From NCBI GenBank assembly GCA_003245625.1, contig QKCT01000107.1, positions 1-33,644 on the forward strand: 33,644 bases of DNA, read 5' to 3'. Source of the stretch: Bacillota bacterium (GTDB taxonomy: Bacteria; Bacillota_I; Bacilli_A; Izemoplasmatales; Hujiaoplasmataceae). The translations under genes were made by a program, and so were the position numbers. The notes under the pieces were generated by a model, which was given only the letters and a program-made list of their open reading frames with translations, was not told where the DNA came from and made no database searches. How positions within the stretch are numbered: the first letter of the stretch is position 1; each line of letters starts with the position of its first letter. Shown piece by piece: positions 1 to 8,814 of the stretch.

Positions 1-1
1 G

Positions 2-121
2 GATGTTGTTGGCATTAATCGATTAGAAAAAAAATATCGAAATGGAACATTAGAAAACAGAGCGATGAAATATGTCGTTAATTATCTTCGAGAAAACAAA
101 AAAACTCCTGAAACTGAATAG
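2..121 (+). CDS. C-terminal fragment of an unidentified protein (truncated by window start)
   Basis: Open frame from base 2 reads DVVGINRLEKKYRNGTLENRAMKYVVNYLRENKKTPETE* with stop TAG at 119-121; no family recognised. Confidence 0.5.
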   Translation, partial: DVVGINRLEKKYRNGTLENRAMKYVVNYLRENKKTPETE

Positions 122-141
122 GAAAACAGAGGAAAATTTGG

Positions 142-147
142 TATAAT
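142..147 (+). promoter_or_regulatory. Putative -10 box (TATAAT) upstream of the EIN-like/dnaX transcription unit
   Basis: TATAAT directly after the preceding stop codon; no convincing -35; SD-like CAGGAG at 155-160. Confidence 0.4.
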
Positions 148-173
148 ATTTATACAGGAGATTCCTATATTCT

Positions 174-899
174 ATGAAATGTAATACCCAAATTATTAGC
201 CACGGAATTGCTTTGGGAAAAGCAAAGTTTCTCAAAGTCTTAGAACAAGAAAACATCCATCATGACAACCACAACCAATTGGAATTATTCCACACAGCAG
301 TCAAGGCGGTGAATGATCAATTGGATGTTCAAATTAAACAAGCAGAAACGAATTTCAGCGATAGAATCACTGAGATATTTGTTACTCATAAATTTATCGT
401 GAATGATCCACTGATTATTGAACCGACCGAAAAGAGAATCGAACAAGGATTGTCGGCTCAAGAATCATACAAAGAAACAGTTGATCATGTTCTGTCAGAT
501 TTCAGCAAAATTCAAAACGAATATATGTTAGGAAGAATCGTGGATATTTTGGATGCCACTGATAAAGTGAAGGTCCAATTAAACAGTATTCACGAAGAAG
601 TTATATCCGATGAAATAGAAGATACAATTCTAGTTCTAAAGAATTTGAAGCCCAGTATTATTTTTGAATTAAGACAAAGTAATATTAAAGGCTTTATAGC
701 GAGCGAAGGGGTCTATACTCAACACTCGGGAATTATCGCAAGAGAAATAAAGATACCGGGCATGGTATGCCCTGAAATTGTAAAGAAGATACAAGAGAAT
801 GATTTCATCATAATCGATTCTGACAATGAGTTGGTTATTATCAATCCAGATGAAGATACTCTTCAAAAGTATCAAAAGGAGGAAGGATATGAGTTATAA
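174..899 (+). CDS. Stand-alone PEP-utilising enzyme / enzyme I N-terminal domain-like protein (no PEP-binding C-domain)
   Basis: N-terminus ISHGIALGKA, helical HPr-binding-like region (IFVTHKFIVNDPLI...EYMLGRIVDILDATDKV) and active-site-like segment GVYTQHSGIIAREIKIPGMV (cf. PtsI GGRTSHSAIMARSLxIPAVVG); ends at 241 aa. Confidence 0.8.
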   Translation: MKCNTQIISHGIALGKAKFLKVLEQENIHHDNHNQLELFHTAVKAVNDQLDVQIKQAETNFSDRITEIFVTHKFIVNDPLIIEPTEKRIEQGLSAQESYKETVDHVLSDFSKIQNEYMLGRIVDILDATDKVKVQLNSIHEEVISDEIEDTILVLKNLKPSIIFELRQSNIKGFIASEGVYTQHSGIIAREIKIPGMVCPEIVKKIQENDFIIIDSDNELVIINPDEDTLQKYQKEEGYEL

Positions 900-2742
900 A
901 GCCCTCTATCGTATTTATCGACCACAAGACTTCAATGAAGTAGCTGGACAAGAACACATTACAACAACATTAAGAAATGCGTTAGCGAATGATAAAGTTG
1001 CTCACGCATATCTTTTCAGTGGACCAAGAGGAACTGGAAAAACATCGATTGCAAAAATTTTTGCCAAGGCAGTGAACTGTGTTCATGCACCTGTAGATAA
1101 TCCGTGTAATGTTTGTGAAAATTGTGTTGGGATTACTTCGGGAGTAATCAGTGATATTATTGAAATCGATGCCGCAAGTAACAATGGTGTTGATGAAATT
1201 CGGGAGATACGAGACAAAGTGAAATACCTTCCCGGATATGTAAAATATAAAGTTTATATCATTGATGAAGTCCATATGTTAAGCACGGGAGCGTTTAACG
1301 CTTTGCTAAAAACATTGGAAGAACCACCGGCTCATGTAATCTTTGTTTTATGTACAACAGAACCTCAAAAAATTCCATTGACAATCCATTCGCGTTGTCA
1401 ACGTTTTGATTTCAAAGCAATCACAACGAGGGATATCATTGGAAAATTGAATGAAATAATTGATAAAGAAAACATCTCTATTGATAAAGGCGCTGTTCAT
1501 CAAATTTCTCTATATGCAGAAGGGGGATTGCGTGATGCCATCAGCATGTTGGATCAAGCCCACGCATACAGCCCGGAACATATCACCGAAGAAGATGTCA
1601 ATCAAATTACTGGAGCTGTCTCTTTAGGAATGCAAATAGAGCTGGCAGATGCCTTAATTCAGGGAAGTTCCACGAAAGCGATGGAATTGCTCAACGCTTT
1701 ATTGGCAGAAGGCAAAGAAGTGCGAAAAATTGTTCTAAATCTTATCGAATTCTTCCGTGATTTGCTCATGATGAGAAACTTGAGGAAGTTAGATGAAAGT
1801 AATTTATTATATCAAAACGATCAATTTGTCGCTTTATCAAAAGGTGTCAGTAACCGATTTATCTTCTATGCTTTAGATGTTTTAAACAAGGTAAACAACG
1901 AAATTAAATGGAGCAATAATCCAAAGATATATTTGGAGTTGGCTTTCATTAAAATCACCGATAATGAGGTTGGAAGTGACTCTAAATTACTCTCTGTGAT
2001 CGATGATTTAGAATCCAGGATATCTGAAATCGAAAAATTGAAAAGTGGCATTGATGCAATAAATCAGCGGGTTTCAGAGAATATCATTAAAGAAATTATT
2101 AACGAAGATGAACCAAAAACCCAAACGATCAGTACGAAACCAGAAGAACCGGTTGAAGAGTTGCAAAAGGAAGAAAAAACAGAAGAGGAATTCGATCTTT
2201 TTGAATCACCTTCCATTGAAGAGCAGTTATGCGATGATCTTGATAATACCTACTCAATCTCTTTTGTAGAGCAAGTGTTGAATAACGGCAGTAGAGAAGA
2301 TAAGAACACATTAAACAACGATTGGTATTTATTACGCCGAAGTGTCAAGAATGAAGATGAGAAGTTTATCTCTAAGATTTTGGAAACTGGCAAAATTGTC
2401 GCGAGTTCCATTGATAATATTATCATCACATTTACCAGTCCAGAGATTTGCAATCAAATAATGACTCCTGCAAATAAAAAGGTTGCGAGAGAATTGCTTC
2501 AAAATCATTACCGAAGAGATATGGATTTTATTGCCCTTCCGGAACACGTTTTTAATGATTTAGCAAGTGAGTTCATTACCCTTTGGAACCAAGGAAAACG
2601 AAACATCAAATTATCCAAAATCACATGTGATGATCTCAAAGATGTTTCACAAACGAAGAATCAAGAACAAGATAATATCAAACCAAAAGTAGTTTCAGAT
2701 GCAATTGATCTTTTTGGTGATATCGTTACTGTAAAGAAATAG
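889..2742 (+). CDS. dnaX: DNA polymerase III subunit gamma/tau
   Basis: MSYKALYRIYRPQDFNEVAGQEHI, Walker A GPRGTGKTS, Cys cluster CNVCENC, Walker B-like IIDEVHMLS; start moved to 889 behind SD AAAGGAGGAAGG, overlapping the upstream CDS by 11 nt. Confidence 0.97.
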   Translation: MSYKALYRIYRPQDFNEVAGQEHITTTLRNALANDKVAHAYLFSGPRGTGKTSIAKIFAKAVNCVHAPVDNPCNVCENCVGITSGVISDIIEIDAASNNGVDEIREIRDKVKYLPGYVKYKVYIIDEVHMLSTGAFNALLKTLEEPPAHVIFVLCTTEPQKIPLTIHSRCQRFDFKAITTRDIIGKLNEIIDKENISIDKGAVHQISLYAEGGLRDAISMLDQAHAYSPEHITEEDVNQITGAVSLGMQIELADALIQGSSTKAMELLNALLAEGKEVRKIVLNLIEFFRDLLMMRNLRKLDESNLLYQNDQFVALSKGVSNRFIFYALDVLNKVNNEIKWSNNPKIYLELAFIKITDNEVGSDSKLLSVIDDLESRISEIEKLKSGIDAINQRVSENIIKEIINEDEPKTQTISTKPEEPVEELQKEEKTEEEFDLFESPSIEEQLCDDLDNTYSISFVEQVLNNGSREDKNTLNNDWYLLRRSVKNEDEKFISKILETGKIVASSIDNIIITFTSPEICNQIMTPANKKVARELLQNHYRRDMDFIALPEHVFNDLASEFITLWNQGKRNIKLSKITCDDLKDVSQTKNQEQDNIKPKVVSDAIDLFGDIVTVKK

Positions 2743-2754
2743 GAGGGAGAAAAG

Positions 2755-3063
2755 ATGTTTAATCCTCAAATGTTAAAACAAATCAAAAAAATGCAAGATG
2801 ATCTAAAGAAGGCACAAGACGAAATCAACGCTTCTACATTTTATGGTCAAGCAGGCGGCTCTGTGGTTCAAGTGGCAGTTAAAGGAACAAAGCGAGTAGA
2901 ATCTGTTCAAATTAAAAGTGAAGAAATCGATTTGAATGATATTGAAATGTTACAAGATTTAATTGTAGCTGCAATGAATGATGCATTTGCAAAGGTAGAC
3001 AAAGAGTTAGAAGAGAACATCGGTTCCATAACACAAGGAATGAATATGCCGGGGTTATTTTAA
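2755..3063 (+). CDS. YbaB/EbfC family nucleoid-associated protein
   Basis: 102 aa, MLKQIKKMQDDLKKAQDEI...; conserved dnaX-ybaB-recR order; SD GGAGGG. Confidence 0.93.
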   Translation: MFNPQMLKQIKKMQDDLKKAQDEINASTFYGQAGGSVVQVAVKGTKRVESVQIKSEEIDLNDIEMLQDLIVAAMNDAFAKVDKELEENIGSITQGMNMPGLF

Positions 3064-3662
3064 TGTTGCCAAAAGCTTTTGAAGATCTTATCACGGAATT
3101 CATGAAATTTCCGGGGGTTGGAAGAAAAACTGCGGAACGATACGCATTGTATACATTTGATAGATTGTCCGATGAAGACACGGATCGTTTTAGTCATGCA
3201 ATCGCATCAATAAAACAAGAGGTTCATCATTGCCCAGTATGCGGACATCTAACAGATCAAGAAAAATGTGACGTCTGTAGCAATCCAAACAGAAATGATT
3301 CTCTGTTGATGGTGGTGGAATCTTCCAAAGATGTTTTTTCTATTGAGAAATCAGGAGAATACAAAGGATATTATCATGTCCTAAATGGAAATATATCTCC
3401 AATGGATGGAATTGGACCCGAAGATATCAATATCGCAACACTTTGGCCTCGGATCGTTGATAGCAATAAAGTAAAAGAAGTTATCATCGCTACCTCGTCT
3501 ACTCAAGAAGGCGAAACAACAGCTTTATATATCAATAAAGTCCTGAAAGATATCGATGTTATAGTGACGAGAATCGGATATGGAGTGCCTGTGGGTTTAA
3601 ATCTAGAGTATGCCGACGATCTCACGTTATCTAAAGCAATAGAGAACAGAAGAAAAATATAA
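3063..3662 (+). CDS. recR: Recombination protein RecR
   Basis: FPGVGRKTAERYAL helix-hairpin-helix, zinc finger CPVCGHLTDQEKCDVCSN, Toprim-type VVESSKD; start overlaps ybaB stop (TAATG). Confidence 0.97.
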   Translation: MLPKAFEDLITEFMKFPGVGRKTAERYALYTFDRLSDEDTDRFSHAIASIKQEVHHCPVCGHLTDQEKCDVCSNPNRNDSLLMVVESSKDVFSIEKSGEYKGYYHVLNGNISPMDGIGPEDINIATLWPRIVDSNKVKEVIIATSSTQEGETTALYINKVLKDIDVIVTRIGYGVPVGLNLEYADDLTLSKAIENRRKI

Positions 3663-3699
3663 ATTCAAAATAAATTCTTAGAAAAATATTTATAAAATT

Positions 3700-3729
3700 T
3701 TTACACGATTATTATTATTATGTTATAAT
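3700..3729 (+). promoter_or_regulatory. Putative SigA-type promoter, extended -10
   Basis: TTTACA (3700-3705), 18-nt spacer, TGTTATAAT with TATAAT at 3724-3729, SD AGGAGGG before 3761. Confidence 0.7.
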
Positions 3730-3760
3730 AATATGAGACAAATTTTGTTAGGAGGGAACC

Positions 3761-4066
3761 ATGATTTTAAATTCATTGCTAAGAATGAATGCAATCACCG
3801 ATACAATATCTGATTTTGTAGACGATTACGTTGACCAATTAATGGGTATTTTTAATGGTCTTGATTATTGGTTGCAAGCTGTCGTTCTATTAGTAGTTGC
3901 GATTTTTATGTTAATTGGTATATTTGTGTTCTTGAAGAAATTCATTAAATTATTCTTGGTACTCGCTGTTATAGGAGGCATTGGGTACGTTCTTTATACG
4001 CAGGGAATCTTGGATAGTATTTTGAATTCGAGTGCTTATATCACAAGCATCTTTATTGTTTTGTGA
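3761..4066 (+). CDS. Small membrane protein of unknown function (two predicted TM helices)
   Basis: 101 aa with two hydrophobic stretches (WLQAVVLLVVAIFMLIGIFVFL and FIKLFLVLAVIGGIGYVLY); promoter and SD in place. Confidence 0.7.
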   Translation: MILNSLLRMNAITDTISDFVDDYVDQLMGIFNGLDYWLQAVVLLVVAIFMLIGIFVFLKKFIKLFLVLAVIGGIGYVLYTQGILDSILNSSAYITSIFIVL

Positions 4067-4073
4067 AAAATCT

Positions 4074-4105
4074 AGGTTAACCGTGTAAGGTTTCCCTTTT
4101 TTTTT
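4074..4105 (+). terminator. Possible weak rho-independent terminator
   Basis: AGG-tt-AACC gtgtaa GGTT-tc-CCT imperfect hairpin followed by a T9 run. Confidence 0.4.
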
Positions 4106-4169
4106 CTAAAAAAGGCGTCAAAAAATAGTGAAAAATCAAATTTTTTTATAGATTACAGGAGAAATTTTT

Positions 4170-5252
4170 ATGGAAATTAAAATGGAGAATTTAACGAAAG
4201 TTTTTGTTGCAAAAGACAAAAGCGAAGTAAGAGCCGTTGACAATGTCAGTTTGACTATACCTTCGGGAAAACTGATTGGCTTATTGGGGCCATCTGGATG
4301 CGGTAAATCAACAACCCTCTACCTTTTAGCTGGATTGTTGAGACAAAATGATGGAAAAATCTACTTTGAAGAGGACGAGGTTTCAAATACTCCACCCGAA
4401 AAAAGAGGGATAGGTTTGGTCTTCCAAAATTACGCCCTTTATCCACATATGACCGTCAGGGAAAATATCCTATTCCCACTGCAAAACTTAAAAGTTGAAG
4501 CAGAACTTGCAAAACAAAAAACAGTAGAAATGGCAAGATTAGTTGGTTTGGAATCAATGTTGGATCGTAAACCAAAAGAGTTGTCAGGTGGGCAACAACA
4601 ACGCGTTGCTATCGCAAGAGCGTTGGTTAAAACACCAAGAGTATTATTGCTCGATGAACCACTATCAAACTTGGACGCTCGTTTACGTCTCCAAACAAGA
4701 GAAGAAATTAAGAGAATCCAAAGAGAGACACAAATCACAACGGTATTCGTAACGCATGACCAAGAAGAAGCAATGTCTATTTCTGATGAAATCGTCGTAA
4801 TGAAAGACGGAGTTATTCAACAAATGGGTGCTCCTCAAGATGTCTATGATGATCCAAGTAATCTATTTGTTGCTAAATTTCTAGGGAACCCTCAAATCAA
4901 TGTATTCGATGGTGTAATCAAAGGTAAGAAAATTTATATCAACGATATGGTTGTAGGAAAAAGCAAATTACCAGATGGAGAAGTATTAATTGGTATTAGA
5001 CCGGAAGGTTTCATTGTTGACCAAGAAAAGAAAAGCCCATTTAAATTTAACATCGATCTTGTTTCAACCATTGGTAGAGATACAACATTGATTGTTGATT
5101 TACCAAGTGAATCCGATAATATTTTGGATAAAAAATCATTCAAAGCTATTGTTGATGCAATGTTGAGAATCCAATCTGGAGATGAAATTCATTTCATCGT
5201 AAGACCGGAAAAAATGTTCTTATTCAATATGGAAGGAGAGAGATTGGAATAA
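4170..5252 (+). CDS. ABC transporter ATP-binding protein, CUT1 (MsmK/UgpC/MalK-like)
   Basis: Walker A GPSGCGKST, signature LSGGQQQRVAIARAL, Walker B VLLLDEPLSNLD, C-terminal regulatory-like domain. Confidence 0.95.
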   Translation: MEIKMENLTKVFVAKDKSEVRAVDNVSLTIPSGKLIGLLGPSGCGKSTTLYLLAGLLRQNDGKIYFEEDEVSNTPPEKRGIGLVFQNYALYPHMTVRENILFPLQNLKVEAELAKQKTVEMARLVGLESMLDRKPKELSGGQQQRVAIARALVKTPRVLLLDEPLSNLDARLRLQTREEIKRIQRETQITTVFVTHDQEEAMSISDEIVVMKDGVIQQMGAPQDVYDDPSNLFVAKFLGNPQINVFDGVIKGKKIYINDMVVGKSKLPDGEVLIGIRPEGFIVDQEKKSPFKFNIDLVSTIGRDTTLIVDLPSESDNILDKKSFKAIVDAMLRIQSGDEIHFIVRPEKMFLFNMEGERLE

Positions 5253-5255
5253 CAC

Positions 5256-6164
5256 ATGGAAAAAAGAAATAACCTGAAAGCCTGGTTGTATCTTGCTCCA
5301 TTATTGATTCTAATGGGTATCTTCATCTTTTATCCATTGATCAACGCGTTCTATATCTCTATTCTTGAAGAATATAGACCATTGGCGCCAGGTGGGGCAA
5401 CCGCCACAGGCTATACATTAAGCAATTTTGCCAGAATTCTAAATGATGAATTGTTCTGGCAAGCGATCAAGAATACTTTTGTTGTCGCGTTCATATCCGT
5501 TCCAATATCAATTCTAATTTCATTAGTGATTGCTGTTTCTTTGAACTCGATTCCAAAATTAAAAGCATTATATCAAACAGTATTCTTCTTACCTTATGTT
5601 ACCAATGCAATCGCAATTGGTATGGCATTTGCGTTTATGTTCCATAAAGATTATGGTTTGATTAATTTAATGTTGAGTTGGCTCGGAATCGATCCAGTCA
5701 ACTGGGTTGGTAATGTGGCTACATGGTGGGCACAGATGGGAGCATTACTTGTTTATACGATTTGGGGTGGATTAGCATTCAAAATCTTGGTATTTACAAG
5801 TGGATTACAAAATATTGATAAACAATATTATGATGCTGCTAAAATCGATTCCGCATCTAAATGGACAGTATTTCGTAGAATTACAGTTCCGTTGTTATCG
5901 CCATTCATTCTTTATATCTCAATCACTTCGATGATTGGTGCACTTAAAGCATATCGTACTGTCATCGGTTTGTTTGGGGAACGTTTGGGTGCTCAACAGA
6001 ACTCCATGATTACAATTGTTGCATATGTTTATAAGTACAGATCGGCATATCAAGACGTATCTGCTATTTCATACGCAGCTTCCGCTGCGATCATCTTGTT
6101 CTTCATTACGGTAGTTTTCTCGCTGATTCAAGGTGTTGTCAGCAGAAAACGCGTCCATTACTAG
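5256..6164 (+). CDS. ABC transporter permease, MalF/UgpA-like
   Basis: 302 aa, multiple TM segments; EAA-like loop YYDAAKIDSASKWTVFRRITVPLLSP. Confidence 0.93.
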   Translation: MEKRNNLKAWLYLAPLLILMGIFIFYPLINAFYISILEEYRPLAPGGATATGYTLSNFARILNDELFWQAIKNTFVVAFISVPISILISLVIAVSLNSIPKLKALYQTVFFLPYVTNAIAIGMAFAFMFHKDYGLINLMLSWLGIDPVNWVGNVATWWAQMGALLVYTIWGGLAFKILVFTSGLQNIDKQYYDAAKIDSASKWTVFRRITVPLLSPFILYISITSMIGALKAYRTVIGLFGERLGAQQNSMITIVAYVYKYRSAYQDVSAISYAASAAIILFFITVVFSLIQGVVSRKRVHY

Positions 6165-6176
6165 GGAGGTGACATC

Positions 6177-7106
6177 ATGGCGGAAATATTTGTAGAAAAT
6201 GAAAAAGCTTATAAGCGCAGAAGATTGATTTCCAATATTGTCACATTTGGTTTCTTGTCTCTTGTGGCAATTGGTATTTTAATTCCGTTTTATTGGATGA
6301 TCTTAACGTCACTTAAGAGTATTCAAGAAATTGAAAGTGTTCCTCCAATTCTTTGGTTGAACTTTAGTGATTGGAAGATTACAAACTACACAGACTTGTT
6401 CTTGACCGTTCAAAGTGGTGAACGTGCTGGGGAACCGTTGTTCCCATTCTTCACTTATATGAAGAATACCGTATTGATTTCGTTCTTAACTACGTTAGGA
6501 ACAATCATCACAACGATTCTTGCGGCGTTTGCGTTTGCTAGATTGAACTTTAAAGGAAAAGATACTTTATTTGCAGTATTGTTGGCAACGATGATGGTCC
6601 CAGGTGAAATTTTCATTTTGACGAACTTCTTGACTATCAATCAATTCGGATGGTACGACATTTTAACACAAACTTACACAGAAGCAGTGTTGGCGATGAC
6701 GATACCGTTTATGATTTCGGTATTCTATGTCTTTTACTTAAGACAAACATTTAGAAAAATTCCGGATGAATTGTATTTTGCTGCAAAAGTAGATGGTACT
6801 TCGGATTTCAAATATTTATTAAAAATTATGATTCCGATTGCGATGCCAACGATCGTAACCATCATTATTTTGAACTCTATGGGAGCATGGAGTGCATACA
6901 TTTGGCCGGCTATGGTAACAACACAAGACAAATACCGTTTGGTAAGTAATGGTCTTCGTGGTGCCTTCACCGATACAACCGGTCGTACTGATTATGGACA
7001 ACAGATGGCCGCTGCTACTCTCGTCACCGTACCTCTGATTATTCTATTCTTCACGTTTAGAAAACAGATTATGCGTGGTGTTGGTCGAAGCGGTATCAAA
7101 GGATAA
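6177..7106 (+). CDS. ABC transporter permease, MalG/UgpE-like
   Basis: 309 aa, multiple TM segments; EAA-like loop ELYFAAKVDGTSDFKYLLKIMIPIAMP. Confidence 0.93.
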   Translation: MAEIFVENEKAYKRRRLISNIVTFGFLSLVAIGILIPFYWMILTSLKSIQEIESVPPILWLNFSDWKITNYTDLFLTVQSGERAGEPLFPFFTYMKNTVLISFLTTLGTIITTILAAFAFARLNFKGKDTLFAVLLATMMVPGEIFILTNFLTINQFGWYDILTQTYTEAVLAMTIPFMISVFYVFYLRQTFRKIPDELYFAAKVDGTSDFKYLLKIMIPIAMPTIVTIIILNSMGAWSAYIWPAMVTTQDKYRLVSNGLRGAFTDTTGRTDYGQQMAAATLVTVPLIILFFTFRKQIMRGVGRSGIKG

Positions 7107-7131
7107 AAAATAATAGGAGGAGAAATATATA

Positions 7132-8793
7132 ATGAAAAAATTTGTTTTACTACTCGTTACTTTCGTAATTGCATTAGCATTTGCGGGTTGTGTTAACGTT
7201 GGTACAACAGCTAGTACAACAGCTGGTACTCAAGAAACAACAACATTGCAACTTGCTGAAGAACTTCCTGATGAGGAAGTAGAAATTACATTCTGGCACA
7301 TTTATGGTACAGACAAAACAGCTTTATTGGATCAAATGATTGCTGAATTTGAAGCTATGTATCCAAATGTTACTATTACAGACACTTCTCAAACAGATTA
7401 CAATACTTTGAGAGAAAAAATCAACATGGGTATTTCTGTTGACCAAGTTCCTACAATGGCTTTAGGATATCCTGACCATTTTGCTGGATACATTGAAGCA
7501 GACGCAGTTTTGAAATTAGATGATTACATCAATAACACTACAGAATATGAAATCACTAATTCAAGTTCTTCTATCTTTGGGGAAACAGTAACTATCGGTT
7601 TGGATTTAGATGACTTTGTTGCTTCTTATTTGGAAGAAAACAGTCAATATGAAGGTGGATATTATTATTCATTACCATTCTCTAAATCGACTGAGACAAT
7701 GGCTGTTAACGTAGATGTCTTGAAAGCTCACTTGACAGAAATCAGAGCAGCTGGAATTACCATCTCCGACAATGGATTCTTGTCACATGATGTTCCATTA
7801 ACTTATGCTCAAATCGAAGCGTTGGCTGATATCATAGTGGATACAAACGGAACAAATACAACGACAAGCAAATGTGAATACTTATTGAACTATGACTCAT
7901 CTGGTAATATGTTTATCAATATGAGCCGTCAATGGAATGCACCTTACACCAATACAGATGGAGAAATCCTGATTGACAACGATACAACAAAATCAATGTT
8001 ACAATACGTACAAGATCTATTCCTTAATAATACATTGGCATTACCAATTGCTTGGGATCAAAGTTATGGTTCAACAAACTTCAAATATGGTGATGTATGT
8101 ATGTCAGTCGGTTCAACAGCCGGTGTTAACTACAACATTCCTACTGATGCAGATACTCAAGAAAACTTGCAATTTGGACAATTCCAAGTTGACTTCGTTC
8201 CGGTGCCTCAATTCGTTGCGACAGAAGGCGATAGCTTTACTGTAAGTATCGACGGAACAGATTCAACATTTACAGGTTCATTGTCAGCAGTTCAACAAGG
8301 TCCAAACATTGGTATCTTCTCAAGCGCAAGCTCAGCAGAAAAACTATATGCTTGGTTATTCTTGAAATATTTGATCGAAACTGATAACACAGCAAAATGG
8401 GCTATGAACACTGGTTACTTACCAGCTAGACTTTCTTCTTATAGCTCTGAAGCAGCAATCGATCTAACTGCATCTTATTCCACTAATTATGCTGATTTCT
8501 TGCAAATCGCAAAAGATTTCTGGGATGCTGATGGCGAAGTGACTTGGGCAACAACAGATGTAAGATGGAATTACTTGTATTCTTCTATGGTTGCGAATAT
8601 CGCTCAATCTCAAAATACATATTATCAATATGATCCAGCGTTCGCGGCAGGAACTAATAGTGCAGGATCCGCAACAGCCAGAGTTGAAGCCGGATACTGT
8701 TTAGAAAATATCTATATCGGAACACTTGCTTCCGGAAGTAGCTACAACCCGAATACAGCACTGAACACAATGCTTAACCAATTGACTTGGTAA
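7132..8793 (+). CDS. Extracellular solute-binding lipoprotein (family 1, UgpB/MalE-like)
   Basis: Signal peptide with lipobox LAFAGC, Thr-rich linker, EVEITFWHIYGTDKTALLDQMIAEFEAMYPNVTIT; SD AGGAGGAG. Confidence 0.92.
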   Translation: MKKFVLLLVTFVIALAFAGCVNVGTTASTTAGTQETTTLQLAEELPDEEVEITFWHIYGTDKTALLDQMIAEFEAMYPNVTITDTSQTDYNTLREKINMGISVDQVPTMALGYPDHFAGYIEADAVLKLDDYINNTTEYEITNSSSSIFGETVTIGLDLDDFVASYLEENSQYEGGYYYSLPFSKSTETMAVNVDVLKAHLTEIRAAGITISDNGFLSHDVPLTYAQIEALADIIVDTNGTNTTTSKCEYLLNYDSSGNMFINMSRQWNAPYTNTDGEILIDNDTTKSMLQYVQDLFLNNTLALPIAWDQSYGSTNFKYGDVCMSVGSTAGVNYNIPTDADTQENLQFGQFQVDFVPVPQFVATEGDSFTVSIDGTDSTFTGSLSAVQQGPNIGIFSSASSAEKLYAWLFLKYLIETDNTAKWAMNTGYLPARLSSYSSEAAIDLTASYSTNYADFLQIAKDFWDADGEVTWATTDVRWNYLYSSMVANIAQSQNTYYQYDPAFAAGTNSAGSATARVEAGYCLENIYIGTLASGSSYNPNTALNTMLNQLTW

Positions 8794-8814
8794 ATCTAAT
8801 TAAGGACTGATTTA

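Noticed and set aside
2161-2190. A6 run in dnaX (GAAGAAAAAACAGAA) resembling the slippery AAAAAAC for gamma/tau frameshifting
   Set aside because: The reading frame does not place the heptamer as X XXY YYZ (codons are GAA GAA AAA ACA), the A run is only six, and no supporting stem-loop was seen nearby.
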